This document shows positions 8,715 through 18,003 of a stretch of DNA of 64,000 nt, one piece after another. Made by a program: the position numbers and the translations under genes. Below the pieces are notes generated by a model. The model was given only the letters and a program-made list of their open reading frames with translations, was not told the DNA's origin and searched no databases. Source of the stretch: JAJXZP01 sp963787185 (GTDB lineage Bacteria; Spirochaetota; Spirochaetia; Treponematales; Rectinemataceae); contig CAWBCC010000015.1 in assembly GCA_963787185.1 (NCBI GenBank), positions 248,001 through 312,000 of the forward strand. The letters are read 5' to 3'. How positions within the stretch are numbered: position 1 is the first letter of the stretch; the number at the start of each line of letters is the position of its first letter.

Positions 8715-9737
8715 ATGAAGAGCAGGTTTCTTTTCGTGGCCCTTGCCGTCCTCATGCTGGTCGGCGGGTTCGTCCCGACGGCTGCGGCTCAGTCGTCGGG
8801 CAAGCAATTGGTCTACGGCTACGTGACGCCGGGACCGGACACGTGGTACAAGAGGGATGTCGACGGATTCGTGTATGCCGCCGGCCTCGCGGGGGCGAAG
8901 GTGATCGTCCTCAACTCGAACTACAACCCCGAGACGGAGATCGCGAATATCGATTCTCTGATCAACCAGGGTGTGGACGGAATGTGCGTGTTCACGTTCA
9001 ACCAGAACGGGGCCAACATCGCCGCCCAAAAGTGCGCGGCCGCGGGAATACCCCTCGTCGTGACGGACAACGTGGGTCAGGTGCTCAAGTCGGGCTATAA
9101 TGTCGTGGCTGCCGTCGATTTCGACTGGGTCGGCATGGGCAAGAATGTCGCCGCGTATATCGCGGAGCATTATCCGGAGCAGAACGTGGCGGCGATCACG
9201 GGCCTGTTCGAACACGTTCCGGTACAGATGTTCATGGGAAGCTTCAAGTCCACCATGGACCAGCTGGGCAAGAACAAGCTCGTGGCCGTCCGCGACGGGA
9301 AGTACGACCCGACGGTGGCGGCCAACGCGGCCCAGGACCTCGTCCAGTCGGGCACGAAATTCTCGGTCCTCTTCGTCTTCAACGACGAGATGGGGGCGGC
9401 GGTCGTGCGCGTGCTCAAGGCCGCGGGAGTCCTCAACAATCCGGTCAAGGTGCTGACCACGAACGGCGCTCCCTACGGTATCGACCTCATCAAGCAGGGC
9501 GGCATCAAATATTCGATCTCCACCTCGCCCGGCTGGGAGGGCATGGTTTCCTTCCTCGCGCTGCAGGCCTACAAGACGGGAAAGATCACGACGCTGAACC
9601 AGCAGCTCCTGCTGCCGAATACCGCGATAACTCCCGAGAACATCAACGACAAGATGCAGGTAGTCCCCTGGGAAGTGGATCCGGTCTGGAAAGACCTGAC
9701 CGCCAAGTACTTCCCCCAATTCGACGGGATGTATTGA
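8715..9737 (+). CDS. Sugar ABC transporter substrate-binding protein (RbsB-like, CUT2)
   Basis: A 340-aa periplasmic sugar receptor. It has a Sec signal peptide (MKSRFLFVALAVLMLVGGF, cleavage probably after AAA before QSSG) and a type-1 periplasmic-binding fold with the repeating INQGVDGMCVF and GIPLVVTDN pattern. ATG 8715 follows a near-perfect AGGAGG at 8704-8709; a longer frame from 8553 would begin inside the promoter. It heads a four-gene operon (receptor, ATPase, permease, epimerase-like protein). A small inverted repeat (AGCCAT/ATGGCT) lies in the gap before the ATPase and may favour high receptor expression. The cognate sugar is unknown. Confidence 0.92.
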   Translation: MKSRFLFVALAVLMLVGGFVPTAAAQSSGKQLVYGYVTPGPDTWYKRDVDGFVYAAGLAGAKVIVLNSNYNPETEIANIDSLINQGVDGMCVFTFNQNGANIAAQKCAAAGIPLVVTDNVGQVLKSGYNVVAAVDFDWVGMGKNVAAYIAEHYPEQNVAAITGLFEHVPVQMFMGSFKSTMDQLGKNKLVAVRDGKYDPTVAANAAQDLVQSGTKFSVLFVFNDEMGAAVVRVLKAAGVLNNPVKVLTTNGAPYGIDLIKQGGIKYSISTSPGWEGMVSFLALQAYKTGKITTLNQQLLLPNTAITPENINDKMQVVPWEVDPVWKDLTAKYFPQFDGMY

Positions 9738-9836
9738 GAGTCCGATCGCGGAGCCATATGATGGCTTGACGGAGGCCGCGGGGAGGACCGTGTTGCGGTC
9801 GACTCTTCGCGGTCTCTTTGTTCGGGGGAAATTCCG

Positions 9837-11330
9837 GTGAATGATCTCGAGCCTCTGCTCTCGGTGAGCGGCATCGGCAAGACCTACGGTGCCCATCGCG
9901 TACTCGACCGTGTCTCCTTCGAGCTCCACTCCGGAGAAGTCCTGTGCATCGTCGGCGAAAACGGCGCCGGCAAATCCACCCTCATCAAAATTCTCTCCGG
10001 CGCTGTCGAGCCGGACTCGGGCACGATCACGGTCCGGCAGCGGAGATATTCGACCCTGCATCCGAAAGAGTCCATGCAGATGGGGATAGCGACGATCTAT
10101 CAGGACGTGGAGTTGATAGATTCGCTCAGCGTCGCCGACAACATATTTCTGGGAAACGAGACGATGGGGCGATTTCCTCTCGTCATCGACGGCGCCTCCC
10201 AGCGCCGGAAGGCCCGACAGATCCTTGACATGCTGCATATCGATATCGACGAAGGACTGCCGGTGGAGGAGCTTTCGGCCGCCCAGAAGCAGAACCTGCA
10301 GATAGCGAAGGCCCTCCATCAGGACGCCCGGGTGCTCATCATGGACGAGCCGACCAGCTCTCTGGGACTGGAGGAGACGCGTTCGCTGATGAAGCTCGTC
10401 CAGGAGTTGAAAAAGCGCGGGATAGGCATCATCTACATCTCGCACTACCTGGAAGAGATATTCGAGATTGGAGACACCATCCTCATCCTGAAGGACGGCG
10501 AACAGATCGGAACCTATCCCCGCGCCGAGATCGACGTCGACAGGGTGATCCGCAGCATGGTGGGACGGGACGCTTCGATGTTTTTCGTCAGGGAGCGGGT
10601 GCCGATAGGCGAAAGCCGGGTCAGGATCAGCGGCATCAGCTGGGGAAGCGCGGTCAGGCAGGTGAGCTTCGATGTGCGTTCGGGCGAGGTCCTCGGCATA
10701 GGCGGACTCGTGGGTTCGGGACGCAGCGAACTGGCCGCCTGCATTTTCGGGATGGTGAAGCGGGACTCGGGCGACGTGTTCATCGACGGGCGCAAGCTCC
10801 GCATCCGGACTCCCGCGGACGCGATCCGAAACGGGATATGCCTCATAACCGAAGACCGCAAGAAATACGCGATGTTCGGGCCCATGAGTGTCCGGGAGAA
10901 CATCGTCGTGGTCCATACCGAGTTCGGCGACAGCCCCTTTCTCAGCTCGAAGCGGGAAACGCGCCTGGCCTCCGAGATGGTGCACGAACTGCATATCTCG
11001 GCCGCCGGGATCGAACTGCCGATCGCGAGTCTGTCGGGCGGCAATCAGCAGAAGGCGATCATCGGCCGATGGCTCCTGAACGACGCCACGCTGTTCATTC
11101 TGGACGAGCCCACCAAGGGGGTGGACGTCGGCGCCAAGGAAGAAATCTACAAACTGGTCGTCGAGCTCGCGCGCAAGGGCAAGAGCATAATCATGATCTC
11201 TTCGGATATGCCGGAGTTGCTCTCGATGAGCGACCGCATCGGCGTGATGCGGGAAGGAAGGCTCATGCAGGTCCTGGACAACCGGAACGTCAATGAAGAA
11301 GACTTGATACGCTACTTTATCGGCCTGTAA
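9837..11330 (+). CDS. Sugar ABC transporter ATPase with two nucleotide-binding domains (RbsA/MglA-like)
   Basis: Energises uptake of the sugar captured by the upstream receptor. At 497 aa it has two ABC modules. The first carries GENGAGKST (about residue 40), signature VEELSAAQKQNLQIAKAL and Walker B VLIMDEPTSSL. The second lacks a canonical Walker A lysine site (GGLVGSGRSE) but keeps LSGGNQQKAIIGRWL and LFILDEPTKGVDVG, as is normal for this family. The start is GTG at 9837, with a weak GGGGGAA ahead of it. Its stop codon directly abuts the permease ATG, implying translational coupling. Confidence 0.93.
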   Translation: MNDLEPLLSVSGIGKTYGAHRVLDRVSFELHSGEVLCIVGENGAGKSTLIKILSGAVEPDSGTITVRQRRYSTLHPKESMQMGIATIYQDVELIDSLSVADNIFLGNETMGRFPLVIDGASQRRKARQILDMLHIDIDEGLPVEELSAAQKQNLQIAKALHQDARVLIMDEPTSSLGLEETRSLMKLVQELKKRGIGIIYISHYLEEIFEIGDTILILKDGEQIGTYPRAEIDVDRVIRSMVGRDASMFFVRERVPIGESRVRISGISWGSAVRQVSFDVRSGEVLGIGGLVGSGRSELAACIFGMVKRDSGDVFIDGRKLRIRTPADAIRNGICLITEDRKKYAMFGPMSVRENIVVVHTEFGDSPFLSSKRETRLASEMVHELHISAAGIELPIASLSGGNQQKAIIGRWLLNDATLFILDEPTKGVDVGAKEEIYKLVVELARKGKSIIMISSDMPELLSMSDRIGVMREGRLMQVLDNRNVNEEDLIRYFIGL

Positions 11331-12311
11331 ATGGAGAAACGCATGAGAGAGCGCAAGGGAAATCCGGTGATGAAAATCCTGCGGACGCAGTGGTTTCTGC
11401 TTCTGCTCGTGATCCTCGTCATCTCGGCGGTAACCGGGCTGATCAATCCCCGATTCTTCCGCCTGGCGAACATCGTCGACATCTTCGAGCAGATATCGAC
11501 CCTCGGAGTCGTCGCCTCCGGAGCGACCATCCTCATCATTTCCGGCAACTTCGACATCTCGGTCGGCGCCATCATAGGCCTGACGGCATCCGTGATGGCG
11601 ATGGCGATCAAGGCGAATGTCCCGACCTGGATCGTCGTGCCCTGCGGCATTCTGCTCGCGGCCCTCTGCGACATGTTCGTCGGCTTCAGTTCGATCGTGT
11701 TCCGCGCTCCCTCGTTCATCACCTCCCTCGCGAGCATCGGCATTTTCAATGGAATCGCGCTCGCGCTCACCATGGCTTCGCTTCAGACCATATTCGGCAA
11801 GTTCGCCTTCATCGGATCGACGCGCTTTCTCGGCGTCGTGCCGCTGATGTTCCTCCTGGGCCTCGTGGTCTATTTCGTGGTGCACTTCGTCCTTAAGCTG
11901 ACGAGGCTGGGCCGGCGAGTGTACGCCGTGGGCAGCAACCCCCAGGCCGCCTATCTTTCCGGAATCAATGTCAGTGCCACCAAGCTGGTGTTCTTCGTCA
12001 TAAACGGGCTCCTGGTCGGCATCGCGGCCACCATGCTGCTTTCGCGCATCGGCGCGGCCGAGGCCACCACGGGTGCGGGAATAGAGCTCCAGGCGATCGG
12101 TGCGGTCGTCATAGGCGGTACTCCCATCAATGGAGGAAAGGGCGGAATATTCGGAACCTTCCTCGGCGTCTTCCTAATGGGACTGATTTCCAATTCCCTC
12201 AACATGCTCCAGGCCAGTCCATACCTGCAGGATTTCGCCACGGGCGTCCTGATAATACTGGCGGTGGCGGTGAGCGCCTTCAGCCAGAAGCGCAGACAGG
12301 CCGGTATCTGA
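11331..12311 (+). CDS. Sugar ABC transporter permease (RbsC-like, CUT2)
   Basis: A 326-aa membrane channel subunit with about eight to ten hydrophobic segments, from LLLLVILVISAVTGL at the N-terminus to FATGVLIILAVAVSAF at the end. The CUT2 landmark GNFDISVGAIIGLTA follows the second segment, and GAVVIGGTPINGGKGGIFGT lies in the C-terminal part. It begins immediately after the ATPase stop codon. One permease gene is enough here because CUT2 systems use a homodimer. Confidence 0.93.
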   Translation: MEKRMRERKGNPVMKILRTQWFLLLLVILVISAVTGLINPRFFRLANIVDIFEQISTLGVVASGATILIISGNFDISVGAIIGLTASVMAMAIKANVPTWIVVPCGILLAALCDMFVGFSSIVFRAPSFITSLASIGIFNGIALALTMASLQTIFGKFAFIGSTRFLGVVPLMFLLGLVVYFVVHFVLKLTRLGRRVYAVGSNPQAAYLSGINVSATKLVFFVINGLLVGIAATMLLSRIGAAEATTGAGIELQAIGAVVIGGTPINGGKGGIFGTFLGVFLMGLISNSLNMLQASPYLQDFATGVLIILAVAVSAFSQKRRQAGI

Positions 12312-12339
12312 GACCCGCCGGTAAAAGGGAGCATCTGCC

Positions 12340-13329
12340 ATGAGCGCCTACAGCACGACGAATCCGGCTTCGGGTCGTCCGCAGAACTTCGAAAAAAGGA
12401 ACGAAGAGATTCGGCTCCGCTATCTCGAGACCAAGCGCTCGAATCCCGAACTCTTCGCCCGGAAAATGGATCTTTCCTGGAGCGTATGGATGTTCGGCCT
12501 GGAGTCGATCGGCGCCAGCCTGGATCGGCTCGCGCGGAACGATATCCGCTACGTCGAGATCAAGGGGGACCGCTGGACTTCCGATTCGGGAATCCCCGCC
12601 GGCGAGCTCCGGGCGGCTCTCTCGGGGGCGGGGATCGAGGTTTCGGGCGCCTGCGGGATGTTCTCGGCCGAAAACGACCTTTCGAGTCCCAGCGCCTATT
12701 CGCGGCAAAACGCCATCGACTATATACGGCGCGAGCTCGAAACCCTGGCCGAGTTCCACGCTTCCTACCTCATCGTAGTGCCGACGGCGGTGGGCCGGCC
12801 CGCGGCCTACGATTCCTCGGAACTGGCGCGCTCGGCCGCTTCGCTCCGAGTCTGCGGCGGGGATTTTGCGGCCTCCGGGGTCAAGGCGGCGATCGAACCC
12901 ATCCGGGCCGCCGAGGTCAGCCTGGTCCACTCGGTGTCCGACGCCCTCCGCTACCTCGAGGCGGTGGATCATGCCTCCATCGGCCATATCAACGGCGACG
13001 TCTATCATATGACTCTGGAGGAGGGCAATGTCGGGGAGGCCATCCTGTCGGCCGGGGACAGGCTCGCGAATCTCCACCTCGCCGACACGAACAGAGACGC
13101 TCTGGGCTCGGGCAACCTCGATCTCGACACGGTGATCATGGCCGCGTACCTGGCGGGCATGAACCGCGAAGGTCGCTTCCTGACGCCCGAGCCTCTCGGG
13201 CCCTTCCCCGATCCCTACGTGCTGGCCAACGGTCCCTGCGACGTCGCCGTCATGGACGCTCTGGTGGCCAGGACCGCGGCGTACTTCAGGGAACGCGAAG
13301 AGACGGTGCGGTCGTGGACCGGCTCATGA
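12340..13329 (+). CDS. Xylose-isomerase-like TIM-barrel protein (sugar isomerase/epimerase family)
   Basis: A 329-aa cytoplasmic TIM barrel of the AP-endonuclease-2/xylose-isomerase-like superfamily, which contains ketose 3-epimerases and inosose dehydratases. Likely metal ligands are the Glu in KAAIEPIRA (about residue 187), Asp/His in GHINGDVYHM, His and Asp in NLHLADTNRDALGSG, and the Glu in TPEPLGP. The HLADTNR-GSG block resembles the substrate loop of D-psicose/tagatose epimerases. It is 28 bp behind the permease, so it probably converts the imported sugar. Its last 6 bp overlap the oppositely oriented cyclase gene. The precise reaction is not assignable. Confidence 0.85.
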   Translation: MSAYSTTNPASGRPQNFEKRNEEIRLRYLETKRSNPELFARKMDLSWSVWMFGLESIGASLDRLARNDIRYVEIKGDRWTSDSGIPAGELRAALSGAGIEVSGACGMFSAENDLSSPSAYSRQNAIDYIRRELETLAEFHASYLIVVPTAVGRPAAYDSSELARSAASLRVCGGDFAASGVKAAIEPIRAAEVSLVHSVSDALRYLEAVDHASIGHINGDVYHMTLEEGNVGEAILSAGDRLANLHLADTNRDALGSGNLDLDTVIMAAYLAGMNREGRFLTPEPLGPFPDPYVLANGPCDVAVMDALVARTAAYFREREETVRSWTGS

Positions 13330-15393
13330 CATATTGAACTTGCGGATTATGCGAATGTAATGCGCGCTGGCATCGTCGTCGGGGAGCTCGGCGAGCACTT
13401 CGTTGAACAGGCCGAGGGCGCGGGGATAGTCCTGGGCAGAGAAAGCGTCGAGCGCCCTCTCGAATCGACCCCTGATCGCCGATTTTCTGAGCCTGAGCGG
13501 TTCGGGGTCGCCGTCGAAGAACTCGAAAACCGAAACGGGCTCGCGCTTGCCCCTGACGCCGATCTTGCCGAGAAAGCGGAATAGATACAGATCGCTGTCG
13601 GCCAGACCGAGAAGGATGCGCTCGGACACGGCCAGACCGATCGAGAATTCCTTCGTCACTCCCTCGATGCGATTCGCGATGTTAACCACGTCCGAAATGA
13701 CCGTGCCGTCCATGCGCTCGTTCTCGCCGATCGTACCGAGCATGAGGCGGCCGGTATGAATTCCGATGCCTATCTTGATCGGCGTTTCGCCCGATCCGGA
13801 GCGGAAAATGTTGTAGTCCTCGAGACGGTGATGCATCTCGATCGCACAGCGCACCGCGTTCTCGGGCGAACCGGGGAACAGCGCCATGATGCCGTCGCCG
13901 AGGTACTTGTCGACGAAACCTCCGTTGTCCCTGACCGCCGGGCCCATCCTCGCGAGGTATTGGTTGATGAATCGGAAGTTTTCCTCCGGGGAGAGCTGCT
14001 CGGATACGCGCGAAAACTGCCTGATATCGGCGAACATGACGGTCATGTCCTGGGCGACGTGGTCGCCCAGGCTCACTTGCTCGATCGAGGACTTGCCGAT
14101 AATGCTCAGGAACTCCTCGGGAACGAATCGCTTGAGAGCGCGGTTCGTCCGGGCGAGCTCCCTGCCGAGCGACTCGGCTCTGGAGAAGGACGCTGCGAAC
14201 TTCCGGGTGATCACGAGGGACATGGCGAAGAGGAAGACGAGGAGGCCGGACTGTACGACGAACTCTTCGCGTATCATCCCGATCGCGGCGAGGATGTCGT
14301 GGACCACGGCGGCAAAGAGGAGAAAAAAGCCCAATACGAGAATGAGGGAACCTTTCTCGCGCCCGACGACCGCCCGGACGAGCACGTAGATGATGAAGAG
14401 CCCGACGGCGACCGTGATGGCCTGGAAACTGACCAGAGACCCGGCCATGAAGAGCGTGGGCGCGCAGGCGAAAAGCGCGGAATACGCGCCGCAAATTGCA
14501 GTCACGACGATGAAGACGGGCTTCGGGAATATCTTCGGGAAGAGCGAGCGCACGAAGCCGGCGAAGAGAAACACGGGGACGGAGAACATCAGATAACCGA
14601 GGCGAAAGAGCCAATTCCAGGAGAGGCCGGGCAGGATATCGAGAATGAGGAACTCGTCATAGCAGATCGTTCTGAGCGCGAGGGAGAGGCAGAGAAGGCC
14701 GAAGAAAAGCGTCGAGCGGTCCGAAGGCCTGAATGCGAAGAGGAAGAGATAGTACAGCCCCATGACCACGATGGCGCCGAGGAGGAAGACCTCGAAAAGC
14801 CTGATGCGGGCCCGGGCATCCAGGACCGCGCCGTATCCGCCGATGAGGATCGGAGTCTTCAATCCCCCCGAGCGATCGTGGAAGTTCGAGATCTGAAGGA
14901 CGAAGGTCGCCGTGCCGTCGGTCCTCGGTGCGAACCGGAGGACGCGGGAATCCCACCTGGGTGTCTCCGAAGCCCGGTCGATACCCGGGACGCCTATGGA
15001 TGCGGCGAGGACGCCGTCGACGTAGAGGCGCGCCGCGCTCTGCAGAGAACTCAGCTTCAAGGCCCACTCGACGCTCGGGTCGAGACCCGACACCTCGAGG
15101 CGGAAGGTAGCATACCCGGTTACGTCGCCGCCCGTGATCGGGTAGTTTTTCCATTCGCCCGGAAAGGCTACGAAAGCGTCGGGAGGGACCTCACTGGCGG
15201 CAGCGGCAGAAGGATCTATATACCGCTTCCACCAGAACGCCCAATGGCCCTTGAGCTCCCGTACGGAATCGGCACCGAGTCCCGCCAGGTCGACGCGGCC
15301 GGGAGTGGGAGGCGCACTCACTGTCGCAGCGGCTCCCTTGGCGACCAACGCAAAAGCGAGCAACAGGGCCGGTGCGACGATCGTGTGTCTCAT
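13324..15393 (-). CDS. Class III adenylate/guanylate cyclase with 7TMR-DISM sensor
   Basis: A membrane receptor cyclase of 689 aa. A signal-like N-terminus is followed by a 7TMR-DISM extracellular beta domain (GHWAFWWKRYIDP to FVLQISNFHDRSGG, residues about 45-195). Seven hydrophobic helices follow (about 210-405), then a class III catalytic domain with the metal-binding Asp of MFADIRQF, DKYLGDGIMALFPG and the IGIGIHTG and SDVVNIANRIEG blocks. A short helical tail resembles a TPR (FERALDAFSAQDYPRALGLFNEV). The start at 15393 was chosen because the signal segment begins there; an upstream in-frame start adds a basic, non-conserved 22 residues. Cyclic AMP or GMP product cannot be decided. Confidence 0.9.
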   Translation of the reverse strand: MRHTIVAPALLLAFALVAKGAAATVSAPPTPGRVDLAGLGADSVRELKGHWAFWWKRYIDPSAAAASEVPPDAFVAFPGEWKNYPITGGDVTGYATFRLEVSGLDPSVEWALKLSSLQSAARLYVDGVLAASIGVPGIDRASETPRWDSRVLRFAPRTDGTATFVLQISNFHDRSGGLKTPILIGGYGAVLDARARIRLFEVFLLGAIVVMGLYYLFLFAFRPSDRSTLFFGLLCLSLALRTICYDEFLILDILPGLSWNWLFRLGYLMFSVPVFLFAGFVRSLFPKIFPKPVFIVVTAICGAYSALFACAPTLFMAGSLVSFQAITVAVGLFIIYVLVRAVVGREKGSLILVLGFFLLFAAVVHDILAAIGMIREEFVVQSGLLVFLFAMSLVITRKFAASFSRAESLGRELARTNRALKRFVPEEFLSIIGKSSIEQVSLGDHVAQDMTVMFADIRQFSRVSEQLSPEENFRFINQYLARMGPAVRDNGGFVDKYLGDGIMALFPGSPENAVRCAIEMHHRLEDYNIFRSGSGETPIKIGIGIHTGRLMLGTIGENERMDGTVISDVVNIANRIEGVTKEFSIGLAVSERILLGLADSDLYLFRFLGKIGVRGKREPVSVFEFFDGDPEPLRLRKSAIRGRFERALDAFSAQDYPRALGLFNEVLAELPDDDASAHYIRIIRKFNMS

Positions 15394-15477
15394 CGAGGCG
15401 GATGGTAGCACGGCCCCGGCCTGCCGGGCAATGCGAGTCGCTTCGCGCCTGATCCGCACGTCGAGTTCGGGGGCCGG

Positions 15478-15768
15478 ATGACATCTTTCTGCGCCAACGA
15501 TCTCATTGCGCTGGGCGTGAAGCGCGCGGCGGAGGAAAAGGGTCTATCCGTCCCGAACGATCTCTCCATCGTCGGCTACGGGAACATTCCCCTTTCCGAC
15601 TATCTCGCCCTGACCACCGTTTCGATGCCCGCCTACGAAATGGGCAAAGCCGCTTTCCAGCTCTTCCTGGATCTCGTCGAAGGCAGGCAGAACTCGGTAA
15701 AGCGCGTGGTACTTCGGCCGAGCGTGATAATCCGGTCTTCGTGCAGACGTGTCGCGGATCACTCCTAG
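15478..15768 (+). pseudogene. C-terminal remnant of a LacI-family sugar-responsive regulator
   Basis: The 96-aa frame matches only the last third of a LacI-type ligand domain: FCANDLIALGVKRAAEEKGL, NDLSIVGYGNIPLSDYLALTTVSMPAYEMGKAAF, ending LRPSVIIRSS. The helix-turn-helix and first sugar-binding lobe are missing, and the upstream bases belong to the divergent cyclase gene's start region. No ribosome site is visible before the ATG. The best reading is a deletion remnant of a former regulator; expression as a free domain is possible but unsupported. Confidence 0.75.
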
Positions 15769-15820
15769 CATCGCCTATCCTCTACCAAGCCGATCGGTCA
15801 TCAGTATCCCCCTTTCAACA

Positions 15821-15849
15821 TTCGCAAAACCTCGCCGGCGGTATATAGT
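15821..15849 (+). promoter_or_regulatory. Promoter of the bacteriohaemerythrin gene
   Basis: TTCGCA (15821-15826), 17-bp spacer, TATAGT (15844-15849), giving a leader of about 80 nt. The leader contains several GC-rich short inverted repeats but no riboswitch class I recognise. Confidence 0.5.
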
Positions 15850-15935
15850 AGTGGCAGGCATAGAGCGCGATCGGCTTTAGGGGCGTCGGGTCCACCCCTT
15901 TTGCCGACGGCGCAGGGCCCGCGCTGGAGGTAATC

Positions 15936-16340
15936 ATGGTCTTCAGATGGGATGATAAGCTTAAACTCGGCATCGCCGAGATCGATCGCCAGCACCGTGA
16001 AATCGTGGATCTCGTCGGAGATCTTTATGGCGCCGTTACGCAGGAAAGGGGCAAGGAAGTGCTCGCGCCGATCGTCGAAAAACTGATCGAGAAGACGGTC
16101 GTCCACTTCCATACGGAGGAGTCGTACTTCGATCACTTCGGATACCCCGACGCCGAGGCCCACAAGAAGAAACACAAGACCTTCACCAAGACGGTGGCCG
16201 ACATCAGGGATGCCTATTCGAGAGAGGAGGCGATACCGCTCCTCCCCATTCTGGATTTCTTTTCGGGATGGCTGAGCTCGCACATCAAGAACACGGACAG
16301 CAAGTACGGACCGTTTTTCAACGGAAAGGGCTTGAGCTGA
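15936..16340 (+). CDS. Bacteriohaemerythrin (di-iron oxygen-binding protein)
   Basis: A 134-aa single-domain haemerythrin, which binds O2 at a di-iron site and is used for oxygen sensing, storage or delivery. The expected ligand series is present: His in IDRQHREIV (about 20), HFHTEESYF (His and Glu, about 58-62), HKKKHKTF (two His), and WLSSHIKNTDSKYG (His and Asp, near 118-122). A GGAGGTAATC ribosome site precedes the ATG. It sits between two nucleotide cyclases and may take part in oxygen or redox signalling, but no fused signalling domain is present. Confidence 0.92.
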   Translation: MVFRWDDKLKLGIAEIDRQHREIVDLVGDLYGAVTQERGKEVLAPIVEKLIEKTVVHFHTEESYFDHFGYPDAEAHKKKHKTFTKTVADIRDAYSREEAIPLLPILDFFSGWLSSHIKNTDSKYGPFFNGKGLS

Positions 16341-16545
16341 AGGACGCGGAGGATTCGCCACTTCCGTATCTCGAGTCCGGAGGGATTTAATTCAAAGCGT
16401 GCCGAGCGCGCCGGCGACCATAGCTTGAAATTGACCTGAATCGTTCCTTCCATTCCGTTCGCAGGTATCGATCCTATGTCCCGCGAACGACGCCCTGCGC
16501 GCGGATCAGGCGAGAGGCGAGCGGGAAATCGCCCTTTTCAGGGCG

Positions 16546-17844
16546 GTGCTCATCGTGCCGACCTCCGTCCTCGTCGTGCTCATGGTCTCTTCGGGAAGCG
16601 GGTATACGATTTCCGACATAGCCAATCTGGCGGCCCTGAGCTTCGCCGGCATCTATACGATCGGCTTGGTGATTCTCATTCGCAGGCGCGGTTATCGACG
16701 CCGGTACGGTTTCGCCTCGGCGACGGTCGACGTCCTGCTTATCGCGGCCTCCACTTACCTCAGCCGATACGCCGGCGAATCCTCCGTGGCGAGCCTCGTT
16801 TCCACGAGCTCCTTCGTGGTCTTCTATGCCCTCATGATCGTCGTGATGGCGAACGAGGGCGCGTTCTGGGTGACCAGGCGCGCTCCGAACGGCCTGATCA
16901 TGCGCAACGATCTCTTCAATGAGGCGGTCAAGGCGGTGATGCTCGCGCTGACGGGCTTTATAGGGTACGCGACGGCGCACAGATTCGATCGGGCCTTCGT
17001 GGAGCAGCAGTCCCTGACCGATTCCTTCGCGCGTTTCGTGCCTCGAGAGTTCCTCGAATACCTGGGGAAGCGCAGTATCGTCCAGATCGAGCTCGGAGAT
17101 CAGACCATCCAGGACATGACCATTCTCTTCGCCGACATTCGCTCATTCACCACCCTCTCGGAGTCCATGAGCCCCCAGGAGAATTTCCGCTTTCTGAACT
17201 CCTATCGGTCCCACATCGGACCGATAGTGCGTCAGGCGGGCGGATTCATCGACAAGTACGTGGGCGACGCCATCATGGCCCTCTTCCCGGATCCGCCCGA
17301 GAGGGCGCTGGAGGCTTCGATCGCGATGCAGCGGGCACTGGCCGTCTACAACGGCTATCGCGCCAATTCGGGGTATCAACCTGTGCGCATAGGCATCGGG
17401 CTGCATCGGGGTACGATGACCCTCGGCACCATCGGCGAAAAGGGTCGAATGGACACAAGCGTCATTCCCGACGCGGTGAATATCGCCTCGCGGCTCGAAA
17501 GCATGACCAAGCGCTATGGAGCCCATATTCTGGTGAGCGGCGCGCTGATCGACACCCTCTCGAACCACGAAGCCTTCGACGCACGAGCCATCGACAGCAC
17601 CCGAGTGAAGGGCAAACGCAAGAAGATAGCCATCTTCGAGATACTTGAAACCCTGGACGAAGCGGATTCGTCGCGGCGCAGGATGAACTCTCCGCTCCTC
17701 GCCGAGACTGCCCTCCTCATCAAGCGCGGATGCTGGAGCGACGCGCTCAAGAGGCTCGAGACCGCATCCGTGCCCGATCCCGCGGTCAGTTTTTTCCGCC
17801 TGCGCTGCGAACGCGCCATGCGCGCGCCGGATCGGCCCGAATGA
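16546..17844 (+). CDS. Class III adenylate/guanylate cyclase with hydrophobic N-terminal domain
   Basis: An enzyme of at least 432 aa. Four to six hydrophobic segments fill residues 1-145. After that come the linker RFVPREFLEYLGKRSIVQIELGD, nearly the same as in the cyclase at 13324-15393, and the catalytic domain: LFADIRSFTTL, DKYVGDAIMALFPD, IGIGLHRGTMTLGTIGE and PDAVNIASRLESM. The GTG at 16546 is uncertain: the frame is open upstream to about 16470 with no ATG, and the real start may be a rarer codon there. No 7TMR-DISM ectodomain is present, unlike its neighbour. Confidence 0.87.
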   Translation: MLIVPTSVLVVLMVSSGSGYTISDIANLAALSFAGIYTIGLVILIRRRGYRRRYGFASATVDVLLIAASTYLSRYAGESSVASLVSTSSFVVFYALMIVVMANEGAFWVTRRAPNGLIMRNDLFNEAVKAVMLALTGFIGYATAHRFDRAFVEQQSLTDSFARFVPREFLEYLGKRSIVQIELGDQTIQDMTILFADIRSFTTLSESMSPQENFRFLNSYRSHIGPIVRQAGGFIDKYVGDAIMALFPDPPERALEASIAMQRALAVYNGYRANSGYQPVRIGIGLHRGTMTLGTIGEKGRMDTSVIPDAVNIASRLESMTKRYGAHILVSGALIDTLSNHEAFDARAIDSTRVKGKRKKIAIFEILETLDEADSSRRRMNSPLLAETALLIKRGCWSDALKRLETASVPDPAVSFFRLRCERAMRAPDRPE

Positions 17845-18003
17845 GAGGCATTTGCGCTGCTCCGAACTTCTTGCCCAGAGATGAAAAGGGCTGGGGCATA
17901 GAAACCGATTACCCCGAAAACCTTGAGGAATCGCCGGTTTGGATAGGGTGAAGGCAAGGGAACAGGGATTTTCACCCCACGTTCTCTGAAGAGGGCATGA
18001 AAA

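Noticed and set aside
8550..11885. A minus-strand open frame of more than 1,100 codons opposite the sugar ABC operon
   Set aside because: It is antisense to three well-supported genes, is dominated by His, Arg, Asp and Glu with no domain, and reflects codon bias in GC-rich DNA.
13756..15408. A 550-codon plus-strand frame opposite the 7TMR-DISM cyclase
   Set aside because: Low-complexity charged translation without motifs; the cyclase on the other strand has clear catalytic and membrane features.
15850..15935. A possible c-di-GMP (GEMM) or other riboswitch in the haemerythrin leader
   Set aside because: GC-rich short stems are present but none of the conserved GEMM core bases or a consistent expression platform could be found.
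16476..16922. A plus-strand frame starting MSRERRPARG as the N-terminus of the second cyclase
   Set aside because: It is in a different frame from the cyclase; only a frameshift would join them, and the cyclase frame is itself open upstream.
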